DNA of 34,804 nt from NCBI GenBank assembly GCA_021107435.1, contig JAIOSV010000020.1, forward strand, positions 1 to 34,804. Reading direction: 5' to 3'. The notes beneath the pieces were generated by a model. That model saw only the letters and a program-made list of their open reading frames with translations, was not told the DNA's origin and made no database searches. Positions 23,768 through 31,155 of the stretch are shown here, one piece after another. The stretch comes from Candidatus Sabulitectum sp. GTDB lineage: Bacteria; Fermentibacterota; Fermentibacteria; Fermentibacterales; JCC-6. Every line of letters starts with the position of its first letter. The stretch's first letter is position 1. The position numbers and the translations under genes were made by a program.

Positions 23768-24560
23768 GAAGGTTGTTGTAATCGGAGCCGGTCCGGCAGG
23801 TCTTGCCGCTGCCGGACAACTGAAACTATACGGGATTGATCCGCTGGTGTTTGAGTGTGATGAACCTGGGGGATTGCTTCTTAACGCCTGCTCTGTCATA
23901 AATTACCCCGGTACTCCCGGGGGAATCTCCGGTAGAAAACTTGCAAAGCTGTTTTCCCTCCCTGAGAGAATTGCCTTTACCGAGGTTACTGATCTGAGCC
24001 GGAGAAACATGCTGTATCATATTGAATCAAAGGCCGGTGTTGTTGCTGCACTTGCTGTGGTTGTGGCTTCAGGAACGGTTCCCGTAAGGATTTCTGTTCC
24101 GGGAGTTGCAGAGGATTGTATTCACTATGATGTTAAAAATCTTCTGGACAATCCGGGCAGCTCAATTGCAGTTATCGGTGGCGGTGACGCAGCGCTTGAC
24201 TATGCCATGAGCCTCAGTTCAGGATTCACTGTGAATGTTTATGCTCGTGGAGATTTCTCAAAAGTTGTTCCTCACCTTCTGGACAAAGTGAGAAAAATCC
24301 GGAGCATAATGCTCCATCCGGAAAGCCTTCCAAAGAACTCCTTTTCAGAAGATCTGGTTATTGCTGCTGTCGGACGAACGGCGAGAGTGGATTTCATTTC
24401 AGAAAAACTGTTATCTTCGCCGCCTGCGGATGGTTCATTCCACATGTGCGGAGACTGCAGAAACGGCATGTACCGTCAGACTGCTATTGCCGTTGGCAAT
24501 GGAGTTGAGGCTGCCATGAAAACAGCCAGGTATCTGAAGAAAACGGAGAACGGTAAATGA
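23757..24560 (+). CDS. Thioredoxin-reductase-like FAD/NAD(P)-binding oxidoreductase lacking the redox CxxC
   Basis: The product is about 267 residues. The FAD-binding dinucleotide fold is at the N-terminus (VVVIGAGPAGLAAAGQLKLY), followed by 'EPGGLLLNACSVINYPG', which matches thioredoxin-reductase-like proteins. A second nucleotide fold begins 'SSIAVIGGGDAALDYAMSLS'. The C-terminal FAD motif is 'GSFHMCGDCRNGMYRQTAIA', then VGNGVEAA. Thioredoxin reductases carry the active CxxC just before the second fold; here that stretch (GVAEDCIHYDVKNLLDNPGS) has a single Cys. Electrons must therefore go to another acceptor, such as a ferredoxin or flavodoxin-like partner. The ATG at 23757 is preferred because GGAG lies 5 nt before it; the frame is open to ATG 23742. 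The stop overlaps the radical SAM gene (ATGA). Confidence 0.82.
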   Translation: MGHEKVVVIGAGPAGLAAAGQLKLYGIDPLVFECDEPGGLLLNACSVINYPGTPGGISGRKLAKLFSLPERIAFTEVTDLSRRNMLYHIESKAGVVAALAVVVASGTVPVRISVPGVAEDCIHYDVKNLLDNPGSSIAVIGGGDAALDYAMSLSSGFTVNVYARGDFSKVVPHLLDKVRKIRSIMLHPESLPKNSFSEDLVIAAVGRTARVDFISEKLLSSPPADGSFHMCGDCRNGMYRQTAIAVGNGVEAAMKTARYLKKTENGK

Positions 24561-25507
24561 AGGTAATTGCTTCCAGCGGCAGGGATGATCTTGCCAGGGT
24601 TTACATAGTTGAATTTGAGAACGGACTTCAGGTTGAATGCGCTGAATCCGTGCAACCTCCATTACCTCTGGAACAGAAGTGGGTTATGCTGGTTTCAACA
24701 CTCTTCGGCTGTCCGGTGGGTTGCTCTATGTGCGATGCCGGGGCGGAATACCACGGCAAACTCACAGCATCACAGATTACAGAGCAGATAGAGATGATGA
24801 CTCGCAGGCGCTTTCCTGACATGAAGGTTCCTTCAAAGCAGTTCAAAGTTCAGTTCGCCCGGATGGGAGAACCCGCGCTTAACCCTTCAGTAATACATGC
24901 GCTCAGGAATATTCCCAAGAGAATCAATGCCCCGGGGTTTATGCCATCCATCTCTACAGTTGCCCCCAGGGGGACTGACAGGTTTTTCAAGGATCTGCTG
25001 GATGTCAAGCGAAATCTCTACTCCAACGGAAATTTCCAGCTTCAATTCTCTTTACACACCACTGATCCGGTTCTTCGAAGACAGATCATACCTGTCAACA
25101 CCTGGAGTATGCCTGAAATCGCAGCATACGGCAGGGAGTTTTACTCTTCCGGAGACAGAAAAATTACTCTTAACTTCGCCCTTGCAAAAGACTCACCACT
25201 GGAGCCGGAAGTGCTTCTTGAGCACTTTGATCCCGGATATTTCCTTATCAAGATTACGCCTCTGAATCCGACTTACAGAGCAATGGAAAACAAGCTGTCA
25301 TCACATATAGATCCTTCCTCGCCTGAAGAAAGAAACGATCTGATCGAAAGCATCAGGAGGGCGGGCTACAGGGTTATACTCAGCATTGGAGAGCAGGAAG
25401 AAAATCGCATTGGCAGCAATTGCGGACAGTATTTGCGGGCTCATGCTAATTCCAGGAATTCAATGAAAGAGGGTTATACCTACCCCATAAGCGAGCTTGT
25501 GGAATAA
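24557..25507 (+). CDS. RlmN/Cfr-like radical SAM protein, compact
   Basis: The product is 316 residues. The cluster motif C-x3-C-x2-C is at Cys52, 56 and 59 (GCPVGCSMCDAG). Further RlmN/Cfr-like landmarks follow in order: 'LTASQITEQI', 'FARMGEPALNPSVIHALRNI', 'PSISTVAPRG', 'LQFSLHTTDPVLRRQIIPVN', 'IKITPLNPTYRAMENKL', and near the C-terminus 'IGSNCGQYL' with Cys289. That Cys matches the methyl-carrying Cys of RlmN and Cfr (ACGQL). The N-terminal accessory domain of RlmN is mostly missing. The position of the second RlmN catalytic Cys, seven residues before the cluster, is Leu45. It is therefore probably a methyl-transferring or related radical SAM enzyme with a target other than the standard 23S rRNA A2503. 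It is the last gene of the three-gene operon. Confidence 0.82.
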   Translation: MKVIASSGRDDLARVYIVEFENGLQVECAESVQPPLPLEQKWVMLVSTLFGCPVGCSMCDAGAEYHGKLTASQITEQIEMMTRRRFPDMKVPSKQFKVQFARMGEPALNPSVIHALRNIPKRINAPGFMPSISTVAPRGTDRFFKDLLDVKRNLYSNGNFQLQFSLHTTDPVLRRQIIPVNTWSMPEIAAYGREFYSSGDRKITLNFALAKDSPLEPEVLLEHFDPGYFLIKITPLNPTYRAMENKLSSHIDPSSPEERNDLIESIRRAGYRVILSIGEQEENRIGSNCGQYLRAHANSRNSMKEGYTYPISELVE

Positions 25508-25550
25508 CCGCCCCACTCCCTGCGTATATTTTTAAACGAAGGGAGAAAAT

Positions 25551-26429
25551 ATGATACCCATGATTGCCATGCTTGTTGACACTGCTGTAGCTTTCGAAGA
25601 AAACAATGCTCTGAATTACGTCCACGAATGGGGTGTTGTTGTGTTCGAACAGGGCAACCCCATTATATGCGGAAGTCCGTTGGATGGAACTGCAGTGTAC
25701 CGGGATTATGATATGTGCGCTGAGGCACCTGTGGTCTGGATACACGGAGAGCCTTTTACAGACGGAACCTTCACTGTGAGAGTTTGGAATGGTGAAGCTC
25801 TTACGATACTTCATCCCGACCCGGACATACTGACGGAAAACAAAGCGACCTGGAATATCTCGGCTGGATACGATCTTGAAAGAAGCATCGAAGAAACAGC
25901 CCTCTACTCCGGATCTTTTAGCTGGGCAATGGACTACTGGAGAGATGTACCATCCCTGCCGCTGTACCAGAACAATACGGGAATAACAGAAAAATTCCTT
26001 TACTATGAGTGCACTGTAAACCCGGAGTTTACCGGAAATTTCTTTTATTGGAATTCAAATGGAAACCCGGTTTTCACAGGAACATCAATTGAAGAAGCTC
26101 TTTTCTTTACACCTTACGGAGTGATCCCGATTTCAGTACAGCTGGATGAATTCATCCCCTGTGATTTCCCATTGGGTGGAGAAATTGACCCGGAACTGGC
26201 ACCGGATACATTCTGCCGCTGGGCTGATTCCCGGTTGAAGTCCTCGGAAATTTCAGCACTCTGGGAAACCTGGCAGCCTGCACTCACAGAAGAAGGTTCC
26301 TACTGGCTGGTATTCCCGATACCGGTGGAATACAACAACGAAATAAGTACTATCCGCCTGGAAACCTCTGCCCACAGGGATATTGAGTACGAGAGGCTTT
26401 TCCTGGGTGCGATCAGATTGAATCGATAG
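25551..26429 (+). CDS. Hypothetical, probably exported protein
   Basis: The product (292 residues) has a short hydrophobic N-terminus (MIPMIAMLVDTAVAF) that could act as a signal peptide, though its positive charge is missing. The mature part begins 'NNALNYVHEWGVVVFEQGNP' and is rich in aromatic and acidic residues, consistent with an extracellular beta protein. The 'HEWG' opening recalls a group of uncharacterised secreted proteins, but I cannot name a family. Other segments are 'SFSWAMDYWRDVPSLPLYQN' and 'GSYWLVFPIPVEYNNEISTI'. GGGAG lies 7 nt before the ATG at 25551. It lies 43 bp after the radical SAM gene on the same strand, so cotranscription is possible. A GC-rich hairpin follows the stop. 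Confidence 0.6.
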   Translation: MIPMIAMLVDTAVAFEENNALNYVHEWGVVVFEQGNPIICGSPLDGTAVYRDYDMCAEAPVVWIHGEPFTDGTFTVRVWNGEALTILHPDPDILTENKATWNISAGYDLERSIEETALYSGSFSWAMDYWRDVPSLPLYQNNTGITEKFLYYECTVNPEFTGNFFYWNSNGNPVFTGTSIEEALFFTPYGVIPISVQLDEFIPCDFPLGGEIDPELAPDTFCRWADSRLKSSEISALWETWQPALTEEGSYWLVFPIPVEYNNEISTIRLETSAHRDIEYERLFLGAIRLNR

Positions 26430-26467
26430 TAACTCCCTTTCTCTTCTCCCGGCAGGGACGCAGGAAA

Positions 26468-26505
26468 GGGCTGCGCTTGAAGCTGAACCCCGTTTCGCGC
26501 AGCCC
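26468..26505. terminator. Hairpin between convergent genes
   Basis: GGGCTGCGC (26468-26476) and GCGCAGCCC (26497-26505) form a perfect 9-bp GC-rich stem with a 20-nt loop. It lies in the 95-bp gap between the convergent genes ending at 26429 and 26525. There is no T-run on either side, so it is a weak intrinsic terminator or a transcript-end stabilising hairpin; its position suits a bidirectional role. Confidence 0.5.
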
Positions 26506-26524
26506 GAATCCTCACTGACAATCT

Positions 26525-27994
26525 CTACCTGATAACGGCAATCCTTTTTGCCGCAGAGAGATTACCGCAGGATGCCCTCACAATGTATGTACCACTTGCG
26601 ACGGTCTGCGGTACTGTCCACATGAAGCTGTGCGTTCCCTCTGTGAGCTGACCGCTGTGAATAACAGCGACGCATCGCCCGTAAAGATCATAAACAGATA
26701 CACTGGCTTCTCCGGAAACCATCGTATTCAGATCGAATGACATGTGCGAAAACACAGGATTCGGTGTCACCGGAGAAAGAGCCAGCCCGGAAGATATACT
26801 CTGAGCCTGTTCTGATTCGCCAACGCCTGTGAGATCCTCTGCGAGCCGAACCAGCCAGATGCGCTCGACATTCCCGCATGATCTGGTCTTCCCGGTGAGG
26901 ACATATCCTCCGTCAAGAGTTAGATCCATACCATTGAGCGTCTCGATTGCGGTACCACCGTAGATTTGACTCCAGAGACTATCACCATTGGCGTCTGTTC
27001 TGATTATCCAGAAATCACCATCAGTGTCCCCGAATGATTTTGTATAACCGCCCAGAAGGTAACCGCCGCCCGGAAGCTGTTCGATACAGGTGCCATTGTC
27101 ATAATGACTTCCACCGTAAGTTTGAGACCAGAGAAGGTTACCGGAGGCATCTGTCTTCAACATGTAGTAATCGGTATTCCCCGAACCAGATGACATGGTG
27201 TACCCGTTTGTGATGAAACCCCCGTCCGGAGTGCACTGGACTTCCAAAGCGGAATCCCAGCTGCCCCCGCCGTAAGTCTTGTTCCAGATCATCTCCCCAT
27301 CGGCATCGGTTCGAACCAGCCAGACATCCCAACTGCCTGCGCCGTAAGAATTTGTTCTGCCTGCAGCAATAAACCCGCCGTCCGGGACTGCGGCCACGGA
27401 CCAGGCCAGATCATCTCCTGTGCCACCATAGGTTTTTGTCCAGAGAGTATCACCATTGGAATCGGTTCTGATCAGATAAAAATCCTTGTCGCCTGCACCG
27501 TAAGAATTTGTATATCCGGCTATTAAATACCCCTGATCCTCTGTAATCACTACAGTTTCACCCTCATCGATCTCGGAACCGCCGTAGGTCTTTGTCCAGA
27601 GAGTGTCCCCGTCACAGTCAGTCCGGAGCAGATAAACATCGAGGTCATCACTGGTACCCACTCCACAGCTGCCAGCAATGATAAAACCGCCATCTGCGGT
27701 TATCTGAATAGAGTACCCTCTATCGCTTCTGGCGCCACCGTAGGTCTTGTGCCAGAGCTTATTTCCATTGCTGTCTGCCTTCACCAGATAGACCTGATGA
27801 TAGGGTGAGGTATACGAATTCGACAGACCCGCCATGATGAAACCGCCGTCTGCTGTAGATCGAATATCATAGGCATAGTCATGGAGCCAGCTGCCATAGT
27901 CATTGGTCCAGAGCGTATCCGGTGGCTGACTGTGCACAAGTCCGGTAACAAGCAGTACTGTAATAATCCAGAGATTCATTCCGGATTTAGTCAT
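26525..27994 (-). CDS. Secreted repeat-propeller protein with C-terminal sorting domain (paralog 1)
   Basis: The product is about 489 residues with a signal peptide (ending LVHSQ). About seven repeats of roughly 50 residues follow, each built as 'DGGFI.AG.T.S.GAG..D.', then 'LIRTDSNGDTLWTKTYGG'. This pattern occurs in many secreted propeller-like proteins of this group. After a short linker comes a sorting domain: 'LALSPVTPNPVFSHMSFDLN', 'ASVSVYDLYGRCVAVIHSG', 'SGTYIVRASCG', ending KRIAVIR. I chose the ATG at 27994 because the paralog aligns from its own first ATG there and both share TTTGGAAG just before it; the frame is open to 28012. The paralog lies 117 bp upstream on the same strand. Confidence 0.78.
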   Translation of the reverse strand: MTKSGMNLWIITVLLVTGLVHSQPPDTLWTNDYGSWLHDYAYDIRSTADGGFIMAGLSNSYTSPYHQVYLVKADSNGNKLWHKTYGGARSDRGYSIQITADGGFIIAGSCGVGTSDDLDVYLLRTDCDGDTLWTKTYGGSEIDEGETVVITEDQGYLIAGYTNSYGAGDKDFYLIRTDSNGDTLWTKTYGGTGDDLAWSVAAVPDGGFIAAGRTNSYGAGSWDVWLVRTDADGEMIWNKTYGGGSWDSALEVQCTPDGGFITNGYTMSSGSGNTDYYMLKTDASGNLLWSQTYGGSHYDNGTCIEQLPGGGYLLGGYTKSFGDTDGDFWIIRTDANGDSLWSQIYGGTAIETLNGMDLTLDGGYVLTGKTRSCGNVERIWLVRLAEDLTGVGESEQAQSISSGLALSPVTPNPVFSHMSFDLNTMVSGEASVSVYDLYGRCVAVIHSGQLTEGTHSFMWTVPQTVASGTYIVRASCGNLSAAKRIAVIR

Positions 27995-28110
27995 CTTCCA
28001 AACTCCCTTCATATCTCATACCCGAATGGTCGAATCCGCAGGAGACAAGGCTTTTGTTCCTGTCCCGCCATTTATTTTCACTCTTATCAGACAGCAGTTG
28101 CAGGCAATCT

Positions 28111-29589
28111 CTACCTGATAACGGCAATCCTTTGTGCCGCAGAGAGAGTGGCGCAGGATGCCCGCACTATGTAGGTACCGCTTGCGACAGTCTGCGGTAC
28201 AGTCCACATGAAGCTGTGTGTTCCCTCTGTGAGCTGACCGCTGTGGATGATCGCGACGCGCCTTCCGGAAAGATCATAAACAGACACATCGGCCTGTCCT
28301 GAAACCATTGTATTCAGATCGAACGCCATGTGCGACAGCACGGGATTCGGTGTGACCGGAGAAAGAGCAAGCCCGGAAGGTATGCTCTGCGCGTACTCTG
28401 ATTCGTCAATACCGGTTAAATCCTGTTCGATCCGGAGAAGCCAGACGGATGAGGAGCTGCCGTATGAACGAGTCTTACCGGCAAGAATGTATCCGCCATC
28501 AAGGGTTAGATCCATCCCGTTTAGCGCTTCAATACCTGAGCCGCCGTATATCTGGCTCCAGAGACTGTCACCATTGGCGTCCGTTCTGATTATCCAGAAA
28601 TCACCATCGGTGTCCCCGAATGATTTTGTATAGCCGCCCAGAAGGTAACCGCCACCCGGAAGCTGTTCGATGCAGGTTCCATTGTCATAATGACTCCCGC
28701 CATAAGTCCGGGACCAGAGTAAGTTGCCCGAGGCATCGGTCTTCAGCAAGTAGTAATCAGTATTCCCCGCGCCGAATGACATGGTGTACCCGTGAACAAT
28801 GAAACCGCCATCCGGCGTACACTGCACTTCCAAACCGGAATCCCAGCTGCCCCCGCCGTAAGTCTTGTTCCAGATCATCTCTCCATCGGCATCAATTCGA
28901 AGCAGCCAGACATCCCAGCTACCCGCACCGTACGATTTTGTCCTGCCTGAAACAATAAACCCGCCGTCTGGAACTACTGCAACCGACCAGGCCAGATCAT
29001 CACCGGAACCACCATAGGTTTTTGTCCAGAGAGTATCGCCGCTGGAATCAGTTCGTATCAGGTAAAAGTCCTTGTCGCCTGCGCCATATGAATATGTATA
29101 TCCGGCTATCATGTATCCCTGATCTTCTGTTACAACCACACATTCGCCCTCATCCTTCAGGGAACCTCCGTAGGTTCTTGTCCAGAGAGTATCACCATTG
29201 GAATCAGTTCTGACCAGATAGACATCCAGCGCGTCACTACCTGCGTTTGCTTCACTGCTGCCGGTAATGATATAGCCACCATCTGCGGTTATCTGAATTG
29301 AGTACCCTCTGTCGCTGTATTCCCGTCCTATTACTTTGTACCAGAGCATATCTCCATCGCCATTGGTCTTTACCAGATACATCATAAGCTCTATTGAACC
29401 ACTGATGTAGGAATTCGACAAACCGGCAGTAATGAAACCTCCGTCATCGGTAGATCGAACATCATAGGCATAGTCCCAGAGCCCTCCACCGTAATGATTG
29501 GCCCAGAGTGTGTCCGGTGTCTGACTGAATACGAGACCGGTAACAAGCAGTACTGCAAATATCCAGATATTCATTCCGGATTTCTTCAT
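28111..29589 (-). CDS. Secreted repeat-propeller protein with C-terminal sorting domain (paralog 2)
   Basis: The product (492 residues) is colinear with the neighbouring paralog: signal peptide (ending LVFSQ), about seven 'GGFI.AG ... D..GDTLWTKTYGG' repeats, and a sorting domain ending QRIAVIR. Identity is high along most of the length. In a stretch of about 50 residues around repeats five and six (from SHYDNGTCIEQLPGGGYLLG to DSLWSQIYGG) the two proteins are identical. This suggests recent tandem duplication or gene conversion. The gene is preceded by a strong promoter and a palindrome at 29737-29785, with a leader of about 160 nt, and it probably drives both paralogs. The cellular target is unknown; surface or extracellular location is expected. 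Confidence 0.8.
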   Translation of the reverse strand: MKKSGMNIWIFAVLLVTGLVFSQTPDTLWANHYGGGLWDYAYDVRSTDDGGFITAGLSNSYISGSIELMMYLVKTNGDGDMLWYKVIGREYSDRGYSIQITADGGYIITGSSEANAGSDALDVYLVRTDSNGDTLWTRTYGGSLKDEGECVVVTEDQGYMIAGYTYSYGAGDKDFYLIRTDSSGDTLWTKTYGGSGDDLAWSVAVVPDGGFIVSGRTKSYGAGSWDVWLLRIDADGEMIWNKTYGGGSWDSGLEVQCTPDGGFIVHGYTMSFGAGNTDYYLLKTDASGNLLWSRTYGGSHYDNGTCIEQLPGGGYLLGGYTKSFGDTDGDFWIIRTDANGDSLWSQIYGGSGIEALNGMDLTLDGGYILAGKTRSYGSSSSVWLLRIEQDLTGIDESEYAQSIPSGLALSPVTPNPVLSHMAFDLNTMVSGQADVSVYDLSGRRVAIIHSGQLTEGTHSFMWTVPQTVASGTYIVRASCATLSAAQRIAVIR

Positions 29590-29736
29590 CTTCCAAACCC
29601 CTTTCGTACATGAATGGTCTGACTTGTGGGAAACCGGGTTAACGCGAGAAACAAGCAGTACCGGGAAACCCGTATTTCACTGTCTCGAGCAGAAATACCA
29701 AAGTGTCTCTTGTTCGGTCAACTTTTGCCGATTCCC

Positions 29737-29756
29737 ATTTCAGTAATTACTGAAAT
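29737..29756. promoter_or_regulatory. Perfect 20-bp palindrome (candidate operator)
   Basis: ATTTCAGTAATTACTGAAAT is identical to its own reverse complement over all 20 bases. It begins immediately downstream of the -10 box of the minus-strand promoter, so it should cover the transcription start. This is a classic repressor-site position. I do not recognise the cognate regulator. Confidence 0.6.
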
Positions 29757-29785
29757 AGAATAGTGTATATACTTACTCATGTCAA
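29757..29785 (-). promoter_or_regulatory. Sigma70-type promoter for the repeat-propeller pair
   Basis: On the minus strand, a consensus -35 TTGACA (29785-29780) is followed by 17 nt and a -10 TATTCT (29762-29757). It points toward the gene starting at 29589. The adjoining palindrome would control it. Confidence 0.6.
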
Positions 29786-29886
29786 GTAGGCAGTTTTTCT
29801 GCAACAGGAGTATTAACTTAAGAGTTATTCCAGACTGGATAAAACGTTTTGCAATGGTTCTGTATCATCATGGATTTTTTCGGAAA

Positions 29887-31155
29887 TCATCGGATTGAAT
29901 CGGCGACAACCTTTTCAAAGTACTCCATGCACTGCTTTACATAAGCTCTTTTCTCGCTGTAGGTGTGAGGAAAGAAACTGCGCTTAAAGCCGTATGCAAT
30001 CAGGTTCTTGAGTTGATTCAGAGAGAGATTAAAGGCGTTCACAGCCTTGTACACTTCATCAGTAACTGTGGTGCGGGAAACTGTTCTGTTGTCTGTACAG
30101 ATAGTGCATGACAACCTGTTGTCCATCATCATGCGGAACGGATGATCCTCCAGATGATGCAACTCCGGTGCGGTCTGCATGTTGGATGTTAAACAGACTT
30201 CTATAGTCACCCTTCTGTCAGCAATGAATCGAACAAGATCATCAACATACCTTTGTCGGTCCTTTATGGATGAATCACTGATTGCCTCAGGATTGAATAA
30301 AGATGTGCCATGACCGATACGGTCGGCACCAAGCTCAGTTATGGCCTGAAAGATACTCTCAGGTCCATATGCTTCCCCGGCATGAACAGTTCTGTTAAGG
30401 AAATTTCTGTGGGCAAGCATGTAAGCTTCCCGGTGGTGTATCGGTGGATACCCTTTTTCCCGGCCGGCAATATCAATTGCCACCGCGGGAATCCCCCTTC
30501 TCCGCCTGGCCTTAACAACCGCTCCGGCCAGTTCAAGGGAAGCAAGTCCGAAAATCCTGTCCGGAGGAGAATTGGAGTGTACAGAAAAAATATCACTGAA
30601 ATAGCGGGAGGAATGTTTGGTGAAACAGCGCATGGCACAGGCGATAATCCCGTAATCAAACGGAGGCTCTGCCCCGGAAACCACAACCTCACTGCTGTTG
30701 AACTCCAGTTTCGCCCTGCTCAAACCGTTATTGACCGCGTCAATCACCTGAGACAAATCCATCTCTCCCCCGGCATAGCGCTGAGGAGCAAACCTCACTT
30801 CTATGTATCTGACTCCCTCGTTCTGGTTATCAATGGCAAGTTCATAGGCAATTCGAGTAAGATTCTCAGGCTTCTGCATAACAGCGCCCAGGTGTACAAA
30901 GCACTTAAGGTACTCCTCAAGACTGTTGTAGGTCTCCCTGAAAACCTTTTCCCGTAACCCCTGAACAGTGTATGATGGAAGATTTACTCCGTCTTTCCCT
31001 GCCAGATAAATCAAGGTCTCAAGCCGCATGGAGCCGCCAAGATGAACATGGAGATCGGTTTTGGGGAGTTTTACTATAACCTCCCTCGCTATCTTAATAT
31101 TTTCTCCCGCTTTCTTTTGAGGTGTATCAGATTGAGTTATCAACGATTCTTTCAA
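29887..31155 (-). CDS. Adenosine deaminase-family amidohydrolase (paralog 2)
   Basis: This zinc-dependent purine-nucleoside deaminase-like protein has the family's metal and catalytic landmarks: 'TDLHVHLGGS' (HxH), 'TVHAGEAYGPESIF' (His and Glu), 'RIGHGTSLF' (His), 'TIEVCLTSNMQT' and 'CTICTDNRTVSRTT', where the zinc Asp is followed by Asn, as in one known branch of the family. The substrate could be adenosine or a related nucleoside. The frame is open to TTG 31155 (422 residues), which overlaps the upstream paralog by 29 bp but lacks a ribosome site. Alignment with the paralog (MKITRDLIEKLPKTD against IKIAREVIVKLPKTD) puts the natural start at an ATT codon at 31098, preceded by GGGAG at the right distance. 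The exact start is therefore unresolved. It is cotranscribed with the paralog. Confidence 0.85.
   Translation of the reverse strand: MKESLITQSDTPQKKAGENIKIAREVIVKLPKTDLHVHLGGSMRLETLIYLAGKDGVNLPSYTVQGLREKVFRETYNSLEEYLKCFVHLGAVMQKPENLTRIAYELAIDNQNEGVRYIEVRFAPQRYAGGEMDLSQVIDAVNNGLSRAKLEFNSSEVVVSGAEPPFDYGIIACAMRCFTKHSSRYFSDIFSVHSNSPPDRIFGLASLELAGAVVKARRRRGIPAVAIDIAGREKGYPPIHHREAYMLAHRNFLNRTVHAGEAYGPESIFQAITELGADRIGHGTSLFNPEAISDSSIKDRQRYVDDLVRFIADRRVTIEVCLTSNMQTAPELHHLEDHPFRMMMDNRLSCTICTDNRTVSRTTVTDEVYKAVNAFNLSLNQLKNLIAYGFKRSFFPHTYSEKRAYVKQCMEYFEKVVADSIR

Larger units (their letters stand above)
29590..29886. other. Intergenic region with promoter, palindrome and long leader
   Basis: This is about 297 bp between the second adenosine-deaminase-family gene and the repeat-propeller gene, all on the minus strand. 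Apart from the promoter and palindrome listed separately, I see no open frame. The untranslated leader contains a short CGGGTT...AACCCG stem (about 29636-29680) of doubtful meaning. No clear terminator follows the deaminase gene. Confidence 0.5.

Noticed and set aside
26525-29589. CRISPR-like or tandem DNA repeat suggested by the regularly recurring segments
   Set aside because: The recurrence follows about 150-bp coding repeats that keep the protein reading frame and diverge in sequence. They are protein repeats, not a CRISPR array.
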